Assembly (NCBI RefSeq): GCF_018613935.1
Contig: NZ_JAGGPF010000001.1
Span: forward strand, 310,001 to 374,000
DNA length: 64,000 bases
Origin: Agromyces sp. ISL-38
GTDB lineage: Bacteria > Actinomycetota > Actinomycetes > Actinomycetales > Microbacteriaceae
Direction: 5' to 3'
In this document: in pieces, positions 49,022 through 61,622 of the stretch
How the letters are laid out: every line of letters starts with the position of its first letter
How positions within the stretch are numbered: position 1 is the first letter of the stretch
Notes under the pieces: model-generated
The model's input: the letters and a program-made list of their open reading frames with translations, nothing else
What the model was told of the DNA's origin: nothing
Database searches by the model: none
Program-made: the position numbers and the translations under genes

Positions 49022-49348
49022 CTACGGTACGGGCTTCTGTGCGCGCCGCGCTCGACGCTGCGCCCACGCCGCATACCACCGGAACATCTGCGGCATGAGC
49101 CAGTACGCGGCGATCGGAACGACGATGAGGGTGAGCACCAACGCCCTGAGTACGGGATGCCAGTCCATGATCACCGGGCCGAGCAGCGTGCTGAAGATGG
49201 CGACGAGCGGGAAGATCGTCAGCCACACGATCAGCGCGGTCACGTGGATGCTGGGCCTCGGCGGCACGGGCGGATCGGCGCGCACCTCGGACGGGGCCGA
49301 ATCGGTGTTCGGCACTGGCGGGTCGTGCTCAGGGGGTGTCGCTGTCAT
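49022..49348 (-). CDS. Two-helix membrane protein of unknown function
   Basis: A 108-residue protein: a Pro-rich N-terminus (1-38), two transmembrane helices (about 40-60 and 68-88) and a basic tail (RRARRAQKPVP). The segment VWLTIFPLVAIFSTLLGPV resembles the membrane anchors attached to some antibiotic-biosynthesis monooxygenase-like proteins, but no enzymatic domain is present. It converges on the TetR gene. Confidence 0.75.
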   Translation of the reverse strand: MTATPPEHDPPVPNTDSAPSEVRADPPVPPRPSIHVTALIVWLTIFPLVAIFSTLLGPVIMDWHPVLRALVLTLIVVPIAAYWLMPQMFRWYAAWAQRRARRAQKPVP

Positions 49349-49515
49349 CTCTTCGACTCCGCGATCGGGGCGAGGCCACCGGCGGCGGGCGCTACGTGCG
49401 GACGCAGCAGGGACCTCTCCATTCTCCACCCGCGAGCGTCACTCGATCCAGCCATCCATCTCGTGGATTACGACTTCGGCGGAATACACCCCACCTGTCA
49501 GCGTTGTCCTCTCGC

Positions 49516-50163
49516 ATGACGAGAATCGGAATCATCGGCGCAGGCAACATCGGCGGAACCCTTGCACGCGGGCTCATCCAGCGCGGGTACGACGTGACCA
49601 TCAGCAACTCGCGGGGGCCTGAGACGCTCGGCGCCCTCATCGGGGAGCTCGGCCCGCGGGCGACGGCAAGCACTCCCGATGTTGCTGCCGCAACCGGCGA
49701 TTTCGTCATCGTCACTCTGCCGTTCAAGGCGTACCCGTCGATCCCGGCTGCCCCGCTCGCCGGCAAGGTGGTGCTCGACACCAACAACTACTACTGGGAG
49801 AGCGCCGGGCGCATCCCCGATCTCGACGAGGCCCGCACCACGACCTCCGCCCTCGTGCAGGCGCACCTATCGGAGTCGCGAGTCGTGAAGGCGTTCAACC
49901 ACATCAACGCCGGAGAGATCCTCACCGACGGCAGCCCCGCAGGTTCACCGAACCGCCGCGCCCTCGGGACCGCGAGCGATTTCGACGACGCCATCGAGCT
50001 CGTCACCGCGCTCTACGACGAGTTCGGCTTCGACACCGTGAACGTCGGCCCGCTCTCCGAGAGCTGGCGGATCGAGCGCGACCAGCCCGCGTATGTCGTG
50101 CGGCAGAATCGCGAAGAGCTCGAGGCCAACCTCGATCGAGCCGAGCGACTCCTCGCGGCATAG
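49516..50163 (+). CDS. NADPH-dependent F420 reductase-like oxidoreductase
   Basis: A 215-residue Rossmann protein starting TRIGIIGAGNIGGTLARGLIQRGYDVTISNSRGPETL, the NADP-binding motif of the F420:NADP oxidoreductase and related NAD-binding family. DTNNYYWESAGRIPDLD and FNHINAGEI are typical of the actinobacterial branch. Whether F420 is the partner is not shown. ATG 49516 is supported by homology. Confidence 0.87.
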   Translation: MTRIGIIGAGNIGGTLARGLIQRGYDVTISNSRGPETLGALIGELGPRATASTPDVAAATGDFVIVTLPFKAYPSIPAAPLAGKVVLDTNNYYWESAGRIPDLDEARTTTSALVQAHLSESRVVKAFNHINAGEILTDGSPAGSPNRRALGTASDFDDAIELVTALYDEFGFDTVNVGPLSESWRIERDQPAYVVRQNREELEANLDRAERLLAA

Positions 50164-50182
50164 TCGCAGACCGAGACCCGGA

Positions 50183-50210
50183 GTGGCCGCTTCTTCATCG
50201 AAGCGGCCAC
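50183..50210 (+). terminator. Strong hairpin terminator
   Basis: GTGGCCGCTTC and GAAGCGGCCAC form a perfect 11-bp stem with a six-base loop (TTCATC), 20 bp after the oxidoreductase stop. No U-run follows, as is common in high-GC Actinobacteria. Confidence 0.78.
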
Positions 50211-50313
50211 GCCGATGTTCCCCGAACGGGGGACAAGCGCTTTCCGAGGGATGTTCGTAGACTTTCGGAGTTACCCACCGTGCTCGCCTTGCGAGCTCCT
50301 GCGAAAGGCAAGC

Positions 50314-51780
50314 ATGGCGATCCCGGTTCGACGACGCGCGCTCATCTGGTTGGCGACGATCTTGACCGGACTGGCATTGGCGGGTGTCGCGAGTCCCGCT
50401 GCCGCCTCGACTTCCGGTGCGTCGATCAGCGGCGTCGTCATCGGCGCGGGCGTCGACGTCACGGTCATCGCTTGGGCGCAGGTCACGGCGTATCGGAGCG
50501 ACTCGACCTTCCCGGCCGGATGGGGTACAACCGCGGGCGACGGAACGTTCACGATCGCGAACCTCCAGGCGGGCGATTACCGCATCGCCGTCAAGCAGCA
50601 GGGTGGGTCATCCCCCTGGGTCAACGTGCCGACCATCGCCTCGTTCCTGCCGACTGCGGCCGAGCTGGCGACGCTTCCGATCGTCTCCGTCGGCGACGCT
50701 GAGCAGAAGACGGTGGATATCACCCTCCCGGCACGTCCGGTGATCTCCGGCATCGTCTACGGCAGCGCCGGAGGCGTCACCGAGCCGCTCGCCGGTGCCA
50801 CGGTGATCGTCAGGAACACGACGGCGTTCCAGGCCTTTTCCGCGACGACAGGCGCAGACGGTGCCTTCGCCGTTCCGGTTGCTGCCGGCAACTCGTACGT
50901 GATCAGCGTGTCCGCGGAAGGCTACGCCTACGCGCAGGACGCGCTCGTCGTCGATGTCGCAGACGCCGACGTGACCGGTGCGGATGTCACGCTCGTACGT
51001 GGCGCCTCGATCTCCGGGCGGGTGAGCGCCGCGCCCGGCACGGAGCTGCCCGACTCGATCCTGGTCTCCGTACGCAATCAGCCGGAGAGCACCGTCACTG
51101 CGGCGGGCGTCCAGGCTGACGGCACGTTCACCATCGACTCGATTCCCGCGGGCTCGTACAAGATCTCCTTCGTGGCCGACTTCGACATGCCGTCGCGGCA
51201 GGTGCTCGGGTGGTGGAAGAACGCCTCCACGTTCGAAGAGGCAGCGGTCATCACGGTCGTAGACGGGGAGTCCGTCACGGGCATCGATGTCGTGTTCGGG
51301 ACCACGCCCCCCGCAGAAGCGGGACCGAAGAACCTGACGAAAGCACAGACGGTCACCGCAGGCGGCCTCCTCTCGGTGACGGCGCAGGGATTCGAACCCG
51401 GCCAGTCGCTCGCGATGTGGCTGCAGTCGACGCCCGTCAAGCTCGGCACGGTCGTCGCCGACGCGGATGGCGCCATCACGGCGAGTGTTGCAGTACCGGT
51501 GACCACTCCGGCCGGCGTGCATCACCTCGTGCTCGTCGATGATGAGGCCAGGGGGTACGCCTCGGAGGACATCACCGTCACCGCCGCATCCGCGTCCGTG
51601 GCTTCTCCCGCCGCAGTGGCCGGAGCCGCCGCAACGGCTCGGCTCGCCACGACGGGGCAGGATCCGGCCCCCGCCGGACTCCTCGCCGGTCTGCTGCTCA
51701 TCGCCGGCCTCGGTGCTCTCGCGCTGCGACGGATGAAGCCGGCAGAGGCCAGGGTCAGAGCGACCGCCAGTCGTCGCTGA
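50314..51780 (+). CDS. Secreted surface protein with carboxypeptidase-regulatory-like repeats and LAxTG signal
   Basis: A 488-residue exported protein. A signal peptide (RRRALIWLATILTGLALAGVASPAAA) is followed by three beta-sandwich units of carboxypeptidase-regulatory/CNA-B type (about 35-140, 143-225, 228-310; e.g. ISGVV..TTAGDGTFTIANLQAGDYRI). An Ig-like domain (about 335-420) and a cell-wall sorting signal follow: LATTG (444-448), a hydrophobic helix and basic tail RRMKPAEARVR. LATTG matches the LAxTG recognised by class E sortases; one is encoded at 26951. No ligand can be named. Confidence 0.85.
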   Translation: MAIPVRRRALIWLATILTGLALAGVASPAAASTSGASISGVVIGAGVDVTVIAWAQVTAYRSDSTFPAGWGTTAGDGTFTIANLQAGDYRIAVKQQGGSSPWVNVPTIASFLPTAAELATLPIVSVGDAEQKTVDITLPARPVISGIVYGSAGGVTEPLAGATVIVRNTTAFQAFSATTGADGAFAVPVAAGNSYVISVSAEGYAYAQDALVVDVADADVTGADVTLVRGASISGRVSAAPGTELPDSILVSVRNQPESTVTAAGVQADGTFTIDSIPAGSYKISFVADFDMPSRQVLGWWKNASTFEEAAVITVVDGESVTGIDVVFGTTPPAEAGPKNLTKAQTVTAGGLLSVTAQGFEPGQSLAMWLQSTPVKLGTVVADADGAITASVAVPVTTPAGVHHLVLVDDEARGYASEDITVTAASASVASPAAVAGAAATARLATTGQDPAPAGLLAGLLLIAGLGALALRRMKPAEARVRATASRR

Positions 51781-51890
51781 TACGAGGCCCGTCTGGACAC
51801 ATCAACGACGTGACATTCGACCGAGTGCCGCACGATCGCCGGTGAGAGAATTGGGAGAGGGCGACCAACGCCCGAGAGCAGGTGATCACG

Positions 51891-52727
51891 ATGTTCGACA
51901 AGATCGTGGTGGGCTGGGATGACACTCCATCGGCTCGAGACGCGCTCCATTGGGCGGTGGATCGTACCGACGGAGTTCCCCTCGTCGTCGTGCAGGTGAT
52001 GCCGGGGCGAGAGCAGTCGGGCGAGCAGCGCGGAGCCGAGGGCTCACCGGCGGAGGCACGCATCGGCCTCATGGAGGTCACGGACGAGGTGCGGGAGGCC
52101 AACCCGGAGCTTCGGCTCACGACGGCGACCGTGCACGGCGACCCGCTTCGCGAACTGGACGACTATCTCACCAAGGGCACGCTCATCGTCGTGGGGGCCG
52201 CGTCCCACGGTCGCTCGTCACGCTGGACGCTCGGCTCGCGCCTCGCCGGACGGCCGGGCGGAGGCTCCGTGGCCGTGATTCCCGAAGGCCTCGACCGGTC
52301 CGCGCGCTCGGGGATCGTCGTGGGCGTCGACGGATCTGCGGCATCACTCGAGGCCATCGGCATCGGTGTCGACGAGGCGGCACGCTCGGGCGAGCCGCTC
52401 ACGCTCGTGCACGTCTGGAGAGTGCCCACGGAATGGCAGTCGGTCTACGACGACTACGCGGAGGACGTCGCGGTCGTGCAGGACATGCACCGCCAGATCC
52501 TCGACGACGCGCTCGACATCGCCGCTTCGCGCGGCGCGGCGGCGGAGGGGCGGCTCGAGGAGGGTGGCGCAGCCGCGGAGCTCATTTTCGCCGCGAAGGA
52601 CGCGTCGCTCCTCGTGGTCGGCAGCCACGGCCGCAACTGGGTGGGCCGATTCCTGATCGGCTCGGTGAGCCACGACGTGCTGGTCTCGATGCCGTCGCCC
52701 ACGATCGTCGTGCGACCCGGCGAGTGA
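51891..52727 (+). CDS. Universal stress protein (two USP domains)
   Basis: A 278-residue tandem USP. The second domain (about 145-278) has the ATP-binding motif GSHGRNWVGRFLIGS; the first has the weaker GAASHGRSSRWTLGS. USPs of this type are induced in hypoxia or stationary phase. ATG 51891 (MFDKIVVGWDD) is the family-like start; GTG 51882 is an alternative. It is convergent with the response-regulator gene. Confidence 0.88.
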   Translation: MFDKIVVGWDDTPSARDALHWAVDRTDGVPLVVVQVMPGREQSGEQRGAEGSPAEARIGLMEVTDEVREANPELRLTTATVHGDPLRELDDYLTKGTLIVVGAASHGRSSRWTLGSRLAGRPGGGSVAVIPEGLDRSARSGIVVGVDGSAASLEAIGIGVDEAARSGEPLTLVHVWRVPTEWQSVYDDYAEDVAVVQDMHRQILDDALDIAASRGAAAEGRLEEGGAAAELIFAAKDASLLVVGSHGRNWVGRFLIGSVSHDVLVSMPSPTIVVRPGE

Positions 52728-52754
52728 CCGGCGCACCGAAGCGCCCGCGCCGAG

Positions 52755-56121
<3,367 letters not shown>

Positions 56122-56151
56122 ATCGTCGGTGCGGTGTTGCACACTGGAGGG

Positions 56152-57069
56152 GTGATCGCCGACCATGCACTGACGTGGAGCCCGGCGCATCCGACCGACC
56201 TGCTGCAGACGCTCTCGGGTCTCGGGCGCGGCGGCGGCGACCCGACGCTGCACATCGATTCGGCGGGCGCCGTGTGGCGCACGACGCTCACCGATGATGG
56301 GCCGGCGACGCTGCGGATCGAGCAGCGGTCAGCGGGCGAGCTCCGCTGCCTTGGCTGGGGGCCGGGCGCGGGCGCTGCCGTCGAGGCGGCGCCGGTGCTG
56401 GCCGGCGGGCTCGACGATCCATCCGAGTTCGAGCCGCGCATCAGGCTCATCGCCGACGCGCACCGGCGCAATCCGGGCCTGCGCATCCCGCGCACCGGGC
56501 GCGTGTTCGAGGCGCTCGTGCCGGCGATCCTCGAGCAGAAGGTGATCACCCTCCAGGCGCACGCCTCCTGGCGGCGACTCGTGAAGCGGCACGGCAGCGT
56601 CGCGCCCGGCCCGACGCCCCGACCCATGCACGTCGTGCCGTCGCCGAGCGGCTGGGCGTCGATCCCGAGCTGGGAGTGGCACCAGGCCGGCGTCGATCCG
56701 CGCCGGGCCCGCACGGTCGTCAACGCCGCGCGGTACGCGTCTCGGCTCGAAGAGGCGGTGCGGATGAGCCCGGCGGATGCCGCGGCCCGCCTCACCCTGC
56801 TGCCCGGCATCGGCGCGTGGACGGCGGCCGAAGTGGCCCAGCGCGCGTTCGGCGACGCCGACGCGCTCTCGGTCGGCGACTACCACCTCTCGAACTACCT
56901 CGGCCACGCGCTCTGGGGTCGCGACATGACCGACGACGAGATGCTCGAGGCGATGACGCCGTGGGCGGGCCACCGCTATCGCGTGGTGCGGCTGCTCGGC
57001 GCCGCCGGGGTGCGCGGGCGCCCGCGGCGCGGCCCGCGCATGTCGTTCGTCGACCACCGGGCGATCTGA
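56152..57069 (+). CDS. AlkA-type DNA-3-methyladenine glycosylase
   Basis: A 305-residue HhH-GPD glycosylase removing alkylated purines from DNA. LVPAILEQKVITLQAHASWRRL marks the helical bundle; the HhH-GPD motif is LLPGIGAWTAAEVAQRAFGDADALSVGDYHL with the catalytic Asp. GTG 56152 was chosen; it stands too close to GGAGGG for ideal initiation, and a GTG at 56134 is an alternative. Confidence 0.86.
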   Translation: MIADHALTWSPAHPTDLLQTLSGLGRGGGDPTLHIDSAGAVWRTTLTDDGPATLRIEQRSAGELRCLGWGPGAGAAVEAAPVLAGGLDDPSEFEPRIRLIADAHRRNPGLRIPRTGRVFEALVPAILEQKVITLQAHASWRRLVKRHGSVAPGPTPRPMHVVPSPSGWASIPSWEWHQAGVDPRRARTVVNAARYASRLEEAVRMSPADAAARLTLLPGIGAWTAAEVAQRAFGDADALSVGDYHLSNYLGHALWGRDMTDDEMLEAMTPWAGHRYRVVRLLGAAGVRGRPRRGPRMSFVDHRAI

Positions 57070-57075
57070 CGCGGC

Positions 57076-57116
57076 CCGCGGGTTGAGGAGCCGCGAAGCG
57101 TCGTCTCGACCCGCGG
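57076..57116. terminator. Palindromic repeat between convergent genes
   Basis: CCGCGGGTTGAG and CTCGACCCGCGG form a 12-bp stem (one T-G pair) over a GAGCCGCGAAGCG-type loop. The core GGTTGAGGAGC...GTCTCGA is a repeat seen in Microbacteriaceae intergenic regions. It lies between convergent genes and probably terminates both. Confidence 0.7.
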
Positions 57117-57118
57117 CG

Positions 57119-58024
57119 TCAGGATGCCACGCTTCGTCGGCGCTCGTCGGCGACCAGCTCCCGCACCGCCGGGATGACCTCCTGGCCGATGCGGTCGTAG
57201 TCGCCGGTGTTGTCTCCAGCGAGGATGTAGCCCGAGAAGCCGTGCTCGAGCGTCAAGGCGGTGAGCTGCTCGACCCACTGCTCGGGTGGCCCCGACAGCA
57301 GCCGCGGGCTCGTCGGCCCGAACTGCCCGATGATGTTGGCGAGCCGGCGCAGGTGTCGCGGATCCCGGCCCGCGGCGGTCGCCGCCTCGTCGATCGTCTC
57401 GTTCGCCTTCACGATCTCCTCGATGCTCATGCGACCTATCGAGGGGAGCCAGCCGTCGGCCTTCGTGCCCGTCAGTCGCAGCATCCGCGGCTTGTAGGCA
57501 CCGAGCCAGATCTCGATCGGATGCGCCGGCGCCGGGCCGCGCTTCGCGCCCACCAGCCGGTAGTACTCGCCGCGGATCGAGGTCGCCTCACGCGCGTCGA
57601 CGTCCCAGATGGCGCGGATCACGTCGATGGCCTCGCCGAGCGCGTTCACGGCCTGGCCGGGGGAGAGCCGCCGGCCGCCGTACGCCTCGATGGCGTCCCA
57701 GAAGCCACCCGCGCCGAGCCCCAGCTCGACGCGCCCGCCGCTCAGCACGTCGAGGCTCGCGACCGACTTCGCGAGCACCGCGGGCGGCCGCAGCGGCAGG
57801 TTCAGCACGTCGCCCGCGAGTCGCACGCGATGCGTGCGAGCGGCGACGTAGCTCAGCAGGGTCCACGTGTCGAGGAACCGCCGCTGGTAGGGGTGGTCCT
57901 GGAACGTCACGAGGTCGAGTCCCGCCCGCTCCGCGTGCTGCGCCGCCTGCACCACCTGCTCGGCGCTCTCGTGCATCGGCGTGATGAACGTGCCGAAGAT
58001 CAGGTCGTGCCCGTAGTCGGTCAT
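57119..58024 (-). CDS. LLM-class flavin-dependent oxidoreductase
   Basis: A 301-residue luciferase-like monooxygenase-fold enzyme (TIM barrel) using FMN or F420. LIFGTFITPMHESAEQVVQAAQHAERAGLDLVTFQDHPYQRRFLDTW and the later VELGLGAGGFWDAI are family-typical. The GADGW-like KADGWLPS segment follows at about 190. Substrate unknown. Confidence 0.87.
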   Translation of the reverse strand: MTDYGHDLIFGTFITPMHESAEQVVQAAQHAERAGLDLVTFQDHPYQRRFLDTWTLLSYVAARTHRVRLAGDVLNLPLRPPAVLAKSVASLDVLSGGRVELGLGAGGFWDAIEAYGGRRLSPGQAVNALGEAIDVIRAIWDVDAREATSIRGEYYRLVGAKRGPAPAHPIEIWLGAYKPRMLRLTGTKADGWLPSIGRMSIEEIVKANETIDEAATAAGRDPRHLRRLANIIGQFGPTSPRLLSGPPEQWVEQLTALTLEHGFSGYILAGDNTGDYDRIGQEVIPAVRELVADERRRSVAS

Positions 58025-58090
58025 CCGTGCTCCGTCCTGTGCCGGGTTCGAAGGCTGTTCTCGCCCCTTACAACAGGGTGGGCCTGCGTT

Positions 58091-58432
58091 CTACTCCAGC
58101 CACTCCGTCTCGAAGGTCGGGTTCGCGTGGATGTTCGTCGACACGAACGGCTCGCCACCGATCACCTCGAACTTGTGCGGGGTGAGTGCGGGCACCACGA
58201 GCACCTGCCCGCCGTGGGCCTCGAGCCGCTCGTCGCCCACCGTGAACATGGCGCGGCCCCGGCGCACGACGAAGGTCTCGGAATACGGATGCCGGTGCAG
58301 CCGAGGCCCGGCGCCCGGCCTGGACGTGTGCATGAGGATCACCGAGACCTCGGAGCCGAGGGCGACACCCTCGATGCTCTCGTTCCAGCCGAGGTCGTCG
58401 GGCTGGTCGCCGGTGCGCTGATAGATGGACAT
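58091..58432 (-). CDS. Cupin-domain protein
   Basis: A 113-residue single-cupin protein: GPRLHRHPYSETFVVRRGRAMFTVGDE gives the first motif with two His and a Glu; the second motif GGQVLVVPALTPHKFEVIG supplies another His. It may bind a metal. ATG 58432 follows GGAGGTCAGCG. Function unknown. Confidence 0.85.
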   Translation of the reverse strand: MSIYQRTGDQPDDLGWNESIEGVALGSEVSVILMHTSRPGAGPRLHRHPYSETFVVRRGRAMFTVGDERLEAHGGQVLVVPALTPHKFEVIGGEPFVSTNIHANPTFETEWLE

Positions 58433-58532
58433 CGCTGACCTCCAGAGCTTGACGCGCACACGCTACCGCGCTGCGGGAGGCGCGGTCCAGAGGTGTCCGG
58501 AGTGCCGCTGGCGCAACGTGCGCGGGGTCAGG

Positions 58533-59594
58533 CTAGGCGTCGGTGATCGGATGCCGCGGCGCCGGCCCGGAGCTCGCCCGAACGACCAGCTCGGTCGGCA
58601 CCAGCACGCTCACCGACGAGGGGGGAGCGCCCTCGATCTCCTCGATGAGCTGGCTGACGGTGTGCCGTCCGACCTCCTCGAAGCTCTGGTGCACGGTCGT
58701 GAGCGGCGGCCAGAAGCTCTTCGACTCCTCCATGTCGTCGAAGCCCACGACGCTCACGTCGCCGGGAACCGCCCGGCCGCGCTCGTGCAGCGCGCGGAGT
58801 ACGCCGAGCGCCATCTGGTCGTTGGCGGCGAAGATCGCGGTGACCTCGGGACGCGCGGCCAGTTCGAGGCCCGCGCGGTAGCCGGCATCCGACGACCAAT
58901 CGCCGACGATGACGTCGGGAACGGGGCGCCCGTGGGCCGCGAGCGTCTCGGCCCACGAATTGCGCCGCCGCTCGGCGGAATAGGAGTGCACCGGGCCCGA
59001 GATGTGCCACACGGTGTGGTGACCGAGGTCGAGGAGGTGCTCGGTCGCGAGCCGCGCGCCCTCGGCCTGGTCGGTGTCGACGACGGGGTATTGGTAGCGG
59101 GCACTCGAGTCGACCACGACGACCGGGAGCCCTGGCGGTAGCTCGATGTCGGCCTCGTCGAGGGCATGCGCCTCGATGATGATCATCACGCCGTCGACGG
59201 CCTGCTCGCTCAATCGACTGAACGCGACGGTCACCTCCCCTTGCGTCGGGTGCTGCACCGGGATGAGCGTGATCGAGTAGCCGGCCGCCGCCGCGGCGAC
59301 GGCGATGGAGTCGAGCGTGCGCATGTTGCCGAACGACGACAGCGTGAACATGATGACGCCGAGGTTGCGGAAGTGGCCCGAGCGCAGGGCTCGAGCGGCA
59401 CTGTTCGGCCGGTATCCGAGCTTGCGCATCGCCGCGAGCACTCGGTTGCGGGTGTCTTCGTCGACGTTGGGCCGGCCCGTCGAGACGCGTGAGACGGTCT
59501 GGCCCGACACGCCTGCTTCGCGCGCGACATCCGCCATCGAAGGACTCCGCCGGCGCGGCTGGCCTGCGTCGGTGGCCTCATCGGCAACGGTCAT
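58533..59594 (-). CDS. LacI-family transcriptional repressor of the sugar operon
   Basis: A 353-residue LacI/GalR regulator: HTH MADVAREAGVSGQTVSRVSTGRPNVDEDTRNRVLAAMRKLGYRPN (about 20-65), then a periplasmic-binding-protein-like sugar domain. AAGGGGGACCG precedes the ATG. Divergent from the permease operon, with two palindromes matching its expected site. The effector is probably a galactoside, given the GH35 gene. Confidence 0.93.
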   Translation of the reverse strand: MTVADEATDAGQPRRRSPSMADVAREAGVSGQTVSRVSTGRPNVDEDTRNRVLAAMRKLGYRPNSAARALRSGHFRNLGVIMFTLSSFGNMRTLDSIAVAAAAAGYSITLIPVQHPTQGEVTVAFSRLSEQAVDGVMIIIEAHALDEADIELPPGLPVVVVDSSARYQYPVVDTDQAEGARLATEHLLDLGHHTVWHISGPVHSYSAERRRNSWAETLAAHGRPVPDVIVGDWSSDAGYRAGLELAARPEVTAIFAANDQMALGVLRALHERGRAVPGDVSVVGFDDMEESKSFWPPLTTVHQSFEEVGRHTVSQLIEEIEGAPPSSVSVLVPTELVVRASSGPAPRHPITDA

Positions 59595-59603
59595 CGGTCC
59601 CCC

Positions 59604-59633
59604 TTGGTGATGGTTACGTCAACATGCTACAGT
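59604..59633 (+). promoter_or_regulatory. Probable promoter of the sugar-transport operon
   Basis: TTGGTG (59604-59609) and TACAGT (59628-59633), 18 bp apart, resemble a sigma70-type promoter. The first operator occupies its spacer. Confidence 0.5.
59610..59625. promoter_or_regulatory. LacI-type operator 1
   Basis: ATGGTTACGTCAACAT matches operator 2 at 14 of 16 bases and has the central ACGT of LacI-family sites. It lies within the promoter spacer. Confidence 0.72.
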
Positions 59634-59643
59634 CGCTGGACTC

Positions 59644-59659
59644 ATGTTTACGTGAACAT
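59644..59659. promoter_or_regulatory. LacI-type operator 2
   Basis: ATGTTTACGTGAACAT is a near-perfect palindrome centred on ACGT, just downstream of the -10 box and 34 bp from operator 1 (centre to centre), allowing cooperative repression. Confidence 0.78.
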
Positions 59660-59681
59660 AGCCCGAGCCCGAGAGAGCGAA

Positions 59682-60635
59682 ATGACGACGTTGTCGAAAC
59701 TGGATGCCCCGGCGGCCCCCAGCCCGAGCAAAGTGCACGGCGCCCCGACCCCTGGCCGCAAGGTGAAGGCCCGCCTCGACTGGCGCGGCTGGGCGTTCGT
59801 GGGCCCCTTCATGGCGGTGTTCGTGCTGGTGTTCATCGCACCGATCGTCTACGCGGTCTACCTCAGCCTCTTCCGCGAGCAGCTCATGGGGGGCAACGCG
59901 TTCGTGGGTCTCGAGAACTTCGGCGAGGTGTTCACCGACACGCAGTTCTGGGAGTCCTTCCTGCGGGTGCTGCTCTTCCTGGTCGTGCAGGTGCCGATCA
60001 TGCTCCTGATGGCCCTCGCCGCAGCGCTCGCCATCGACAGCGCGCGGCTGCACGTCGCCGGGTTCTTCCGCATCGTGATCTTCCTGCCCTACGCCGTGCC
60101 CGGGGTCGTGGCCGTGCTCATGTGGGGGTTCATCTACGGCGGCAACTTCGGCCTCGCGGCGAACATCAACGACCTGCTCGGATTCGAGGCGATCACACCG
60201 TTCGCGCGCGAGTGGATCCTCGCCTCGATCGGCAACATCGTCACGTGGGAGTTCGTCGGCTACAACATGCTGATCTTCTACGCGGCGCTGCGCACCATCC
60301 CCACCGAGCTCTACGAAGCGGCCGAGCTCGACGGGGCGGGCCCGTTCCGGGTGATCACGGGCATCAAGATTCCCGCCCTCCGCGGCGCGATCGTCATCTC
60401 GACGATCTTCTCGATCATCGGCAGCTTCCAGCTCTTCAACGAGCCGAACATCCTGAAGCCCCTGGCGCCGAACATCATCACCACCTTCTTCACCCCGAAC
60501 ATGTACGCCTACAACCTGTCGTTCTCGGGGCAGCAGTACAACTACTCGGCGACCGTTGCGATCGTGATGGGCCTGATCACCGCAGTGATCGCCTACGTTG
60601 TGCAGCTGCGCGGGTCGCGAAAGGAAGAACGATGA
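59682..60635 (+). CDS. Sugar ABC transporter permease (MalF type)
   Basis: A 317-residue permease with six membrane helices (about 40-310). The EAA loop reads ELYEAAELDGAGPFRVITGIKIPAL. Partner of the next permease and of the lipoprotein at 61623. ATG 59682 has GAGAGAGCGA upstream. No ATPase gene is in this operon; a shared ATPase must be supplied from elsewhere. Confidence 0.94.
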   Translation: MTTLSKLDAPAAPSPSKVHGAPTPGRKVKARLDWRGWAFVGPFMAVFVLVFIAPIVYAVYLSLFREQLMGGNAFVGLENFGEVFTDTQFWESFLRVLLFLVVQVPIMLLMALAAALAIDSARLHVAGFFRIVIFLPYAVPGVVAVLMWGFIYGGNFGLAANINDLLGFEAITPFAREWILASIGNIVTWEFVGYNMLIFYAALRTIPTELYEAAELDGAGPFRVITGIKIPALRGAIVISTIFSIIGSFQLFNEPNILKPLAPNIITTFFTPNMYAYNLSFSGQQYNYSATVAIVMGLITAVIAYVVQLRGSRKEER

Positions 60636-61519
60636 GCCGCATCGCGTACGCGGGTGCACCCCGCAACGCCAGCCCGCGCACCCGCAAGTCGATCACGCTC
60701 ACCGTGCTGATGTCGGTCTTCCTCATCTACACGCTCGTGCCGCTCCTCTGGCTCGTGATCAACGCCAGCAAGACCCAGGCCGACCTCTTCACGACGTTCG
60801 GCCTGTGGTTCGGCGACGAGTTCGTGCTCGGCCAGAACATCGTCGAGACGCTCACCTACCGCGACGGAATCTTCGTGCGCTGGCTCGGCAACACGCTGCT
60901 CTACGTCGTGCTGGGCGCCGGCGGGGCGACCCTCCTCGCGACGGTGGCCGGCTACGGCCTCGCGAAGTTCCGGTTCCCGGGCCGCCGGGCGGTGTTCGCC
61001 ATCGTGCTCGGTGCGATCGCGATCCCAGGCACCGCGCTCGCCGTGCCGACGTTCCTCATGTTCAGCCAGCTCGGACTCACGAACACGCCGTGGGCGATCA
61101 TCATCCCGTCGCTCATCAGCCCGTTCGGCCTCTACCTCATCTGGGTCTATGCGGTCGACTCCGTTCCGACGGAGCTCCTCGAGGCGGCACGCATGGACGG
61201 CGCGGGGGAGTTCCGCACGTTCTTCACGATCTCGATCCGGCTCCTCGCGCCGGGCATCGTCACGGTGCTGCTCTTCACCGTCGTGGCGACGTGGAACAAC
61301 TACTTCCTCCCGCTCATCATGCTGAGCGACCCCGCGTGGTATCCGCTCACGGTCGGTCTCGACCAGTGGAACGACCAGGCCACGGGTGCCGCCGCGGATC
61401 CGATCTACAACCTCGTGCTCACCGGATCGTTGCTCACGATCGTCCCCATCGTCGTCGCCTTCCTCGTGCTGCAGCGGTACTGGCAGTCGGGCCTGAGCGC
61501 CGGAAGCGTCAAGCAGTGA
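60632..61519 (+). CDS. Sugar ABC transporter permease (MalG type)
   Basis: A 295-residue permease with six membrane helices. The EAA loop is ELLEAARMDGAGEFRTFFTISIRLLAP. It overlaps the previous gene by four bases (ATGA), and AAGGAAGAACG is the ribosome site. Together they form the membrane channel of a CUT1-type importer. Confidence 0.94.
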   Translation: MSRIAYAGAPRNASPRTRKSITLTVLMSVFLIYTLVPLLWLVINASKTQADLFTTFGLWFGDEFVLGQNIVETLTYRDGIFVRWLGNTLLYVVLGAGGATLLATVAGYGLAKFRFPGRRAVFAIVLGAIAIPGTALAVPTFLMFSQLGLTNTPWAIIIPSLISPFGLYLIWVYAVDSVPTELLEAARMDGAGEFRTFFTISIRLLAPGIVTVLLFTVVATWNNYFLPLIMLSDPAWYPLTVGLDQWNDQATGAAADPIYNLVLTGSLLTIVPIVVAFLVLQRYWQSGLSAGSVKQ

Positions 61520-61622
61520 CGAGAGGCGCTGTCTTGCCGAGCACCATCCCTCTCACCCGGCGCGTCCTGCACCGAACACCCGATATCACGATCACCGATT
61601 ACAACGAAGTGAAAGGAACACC

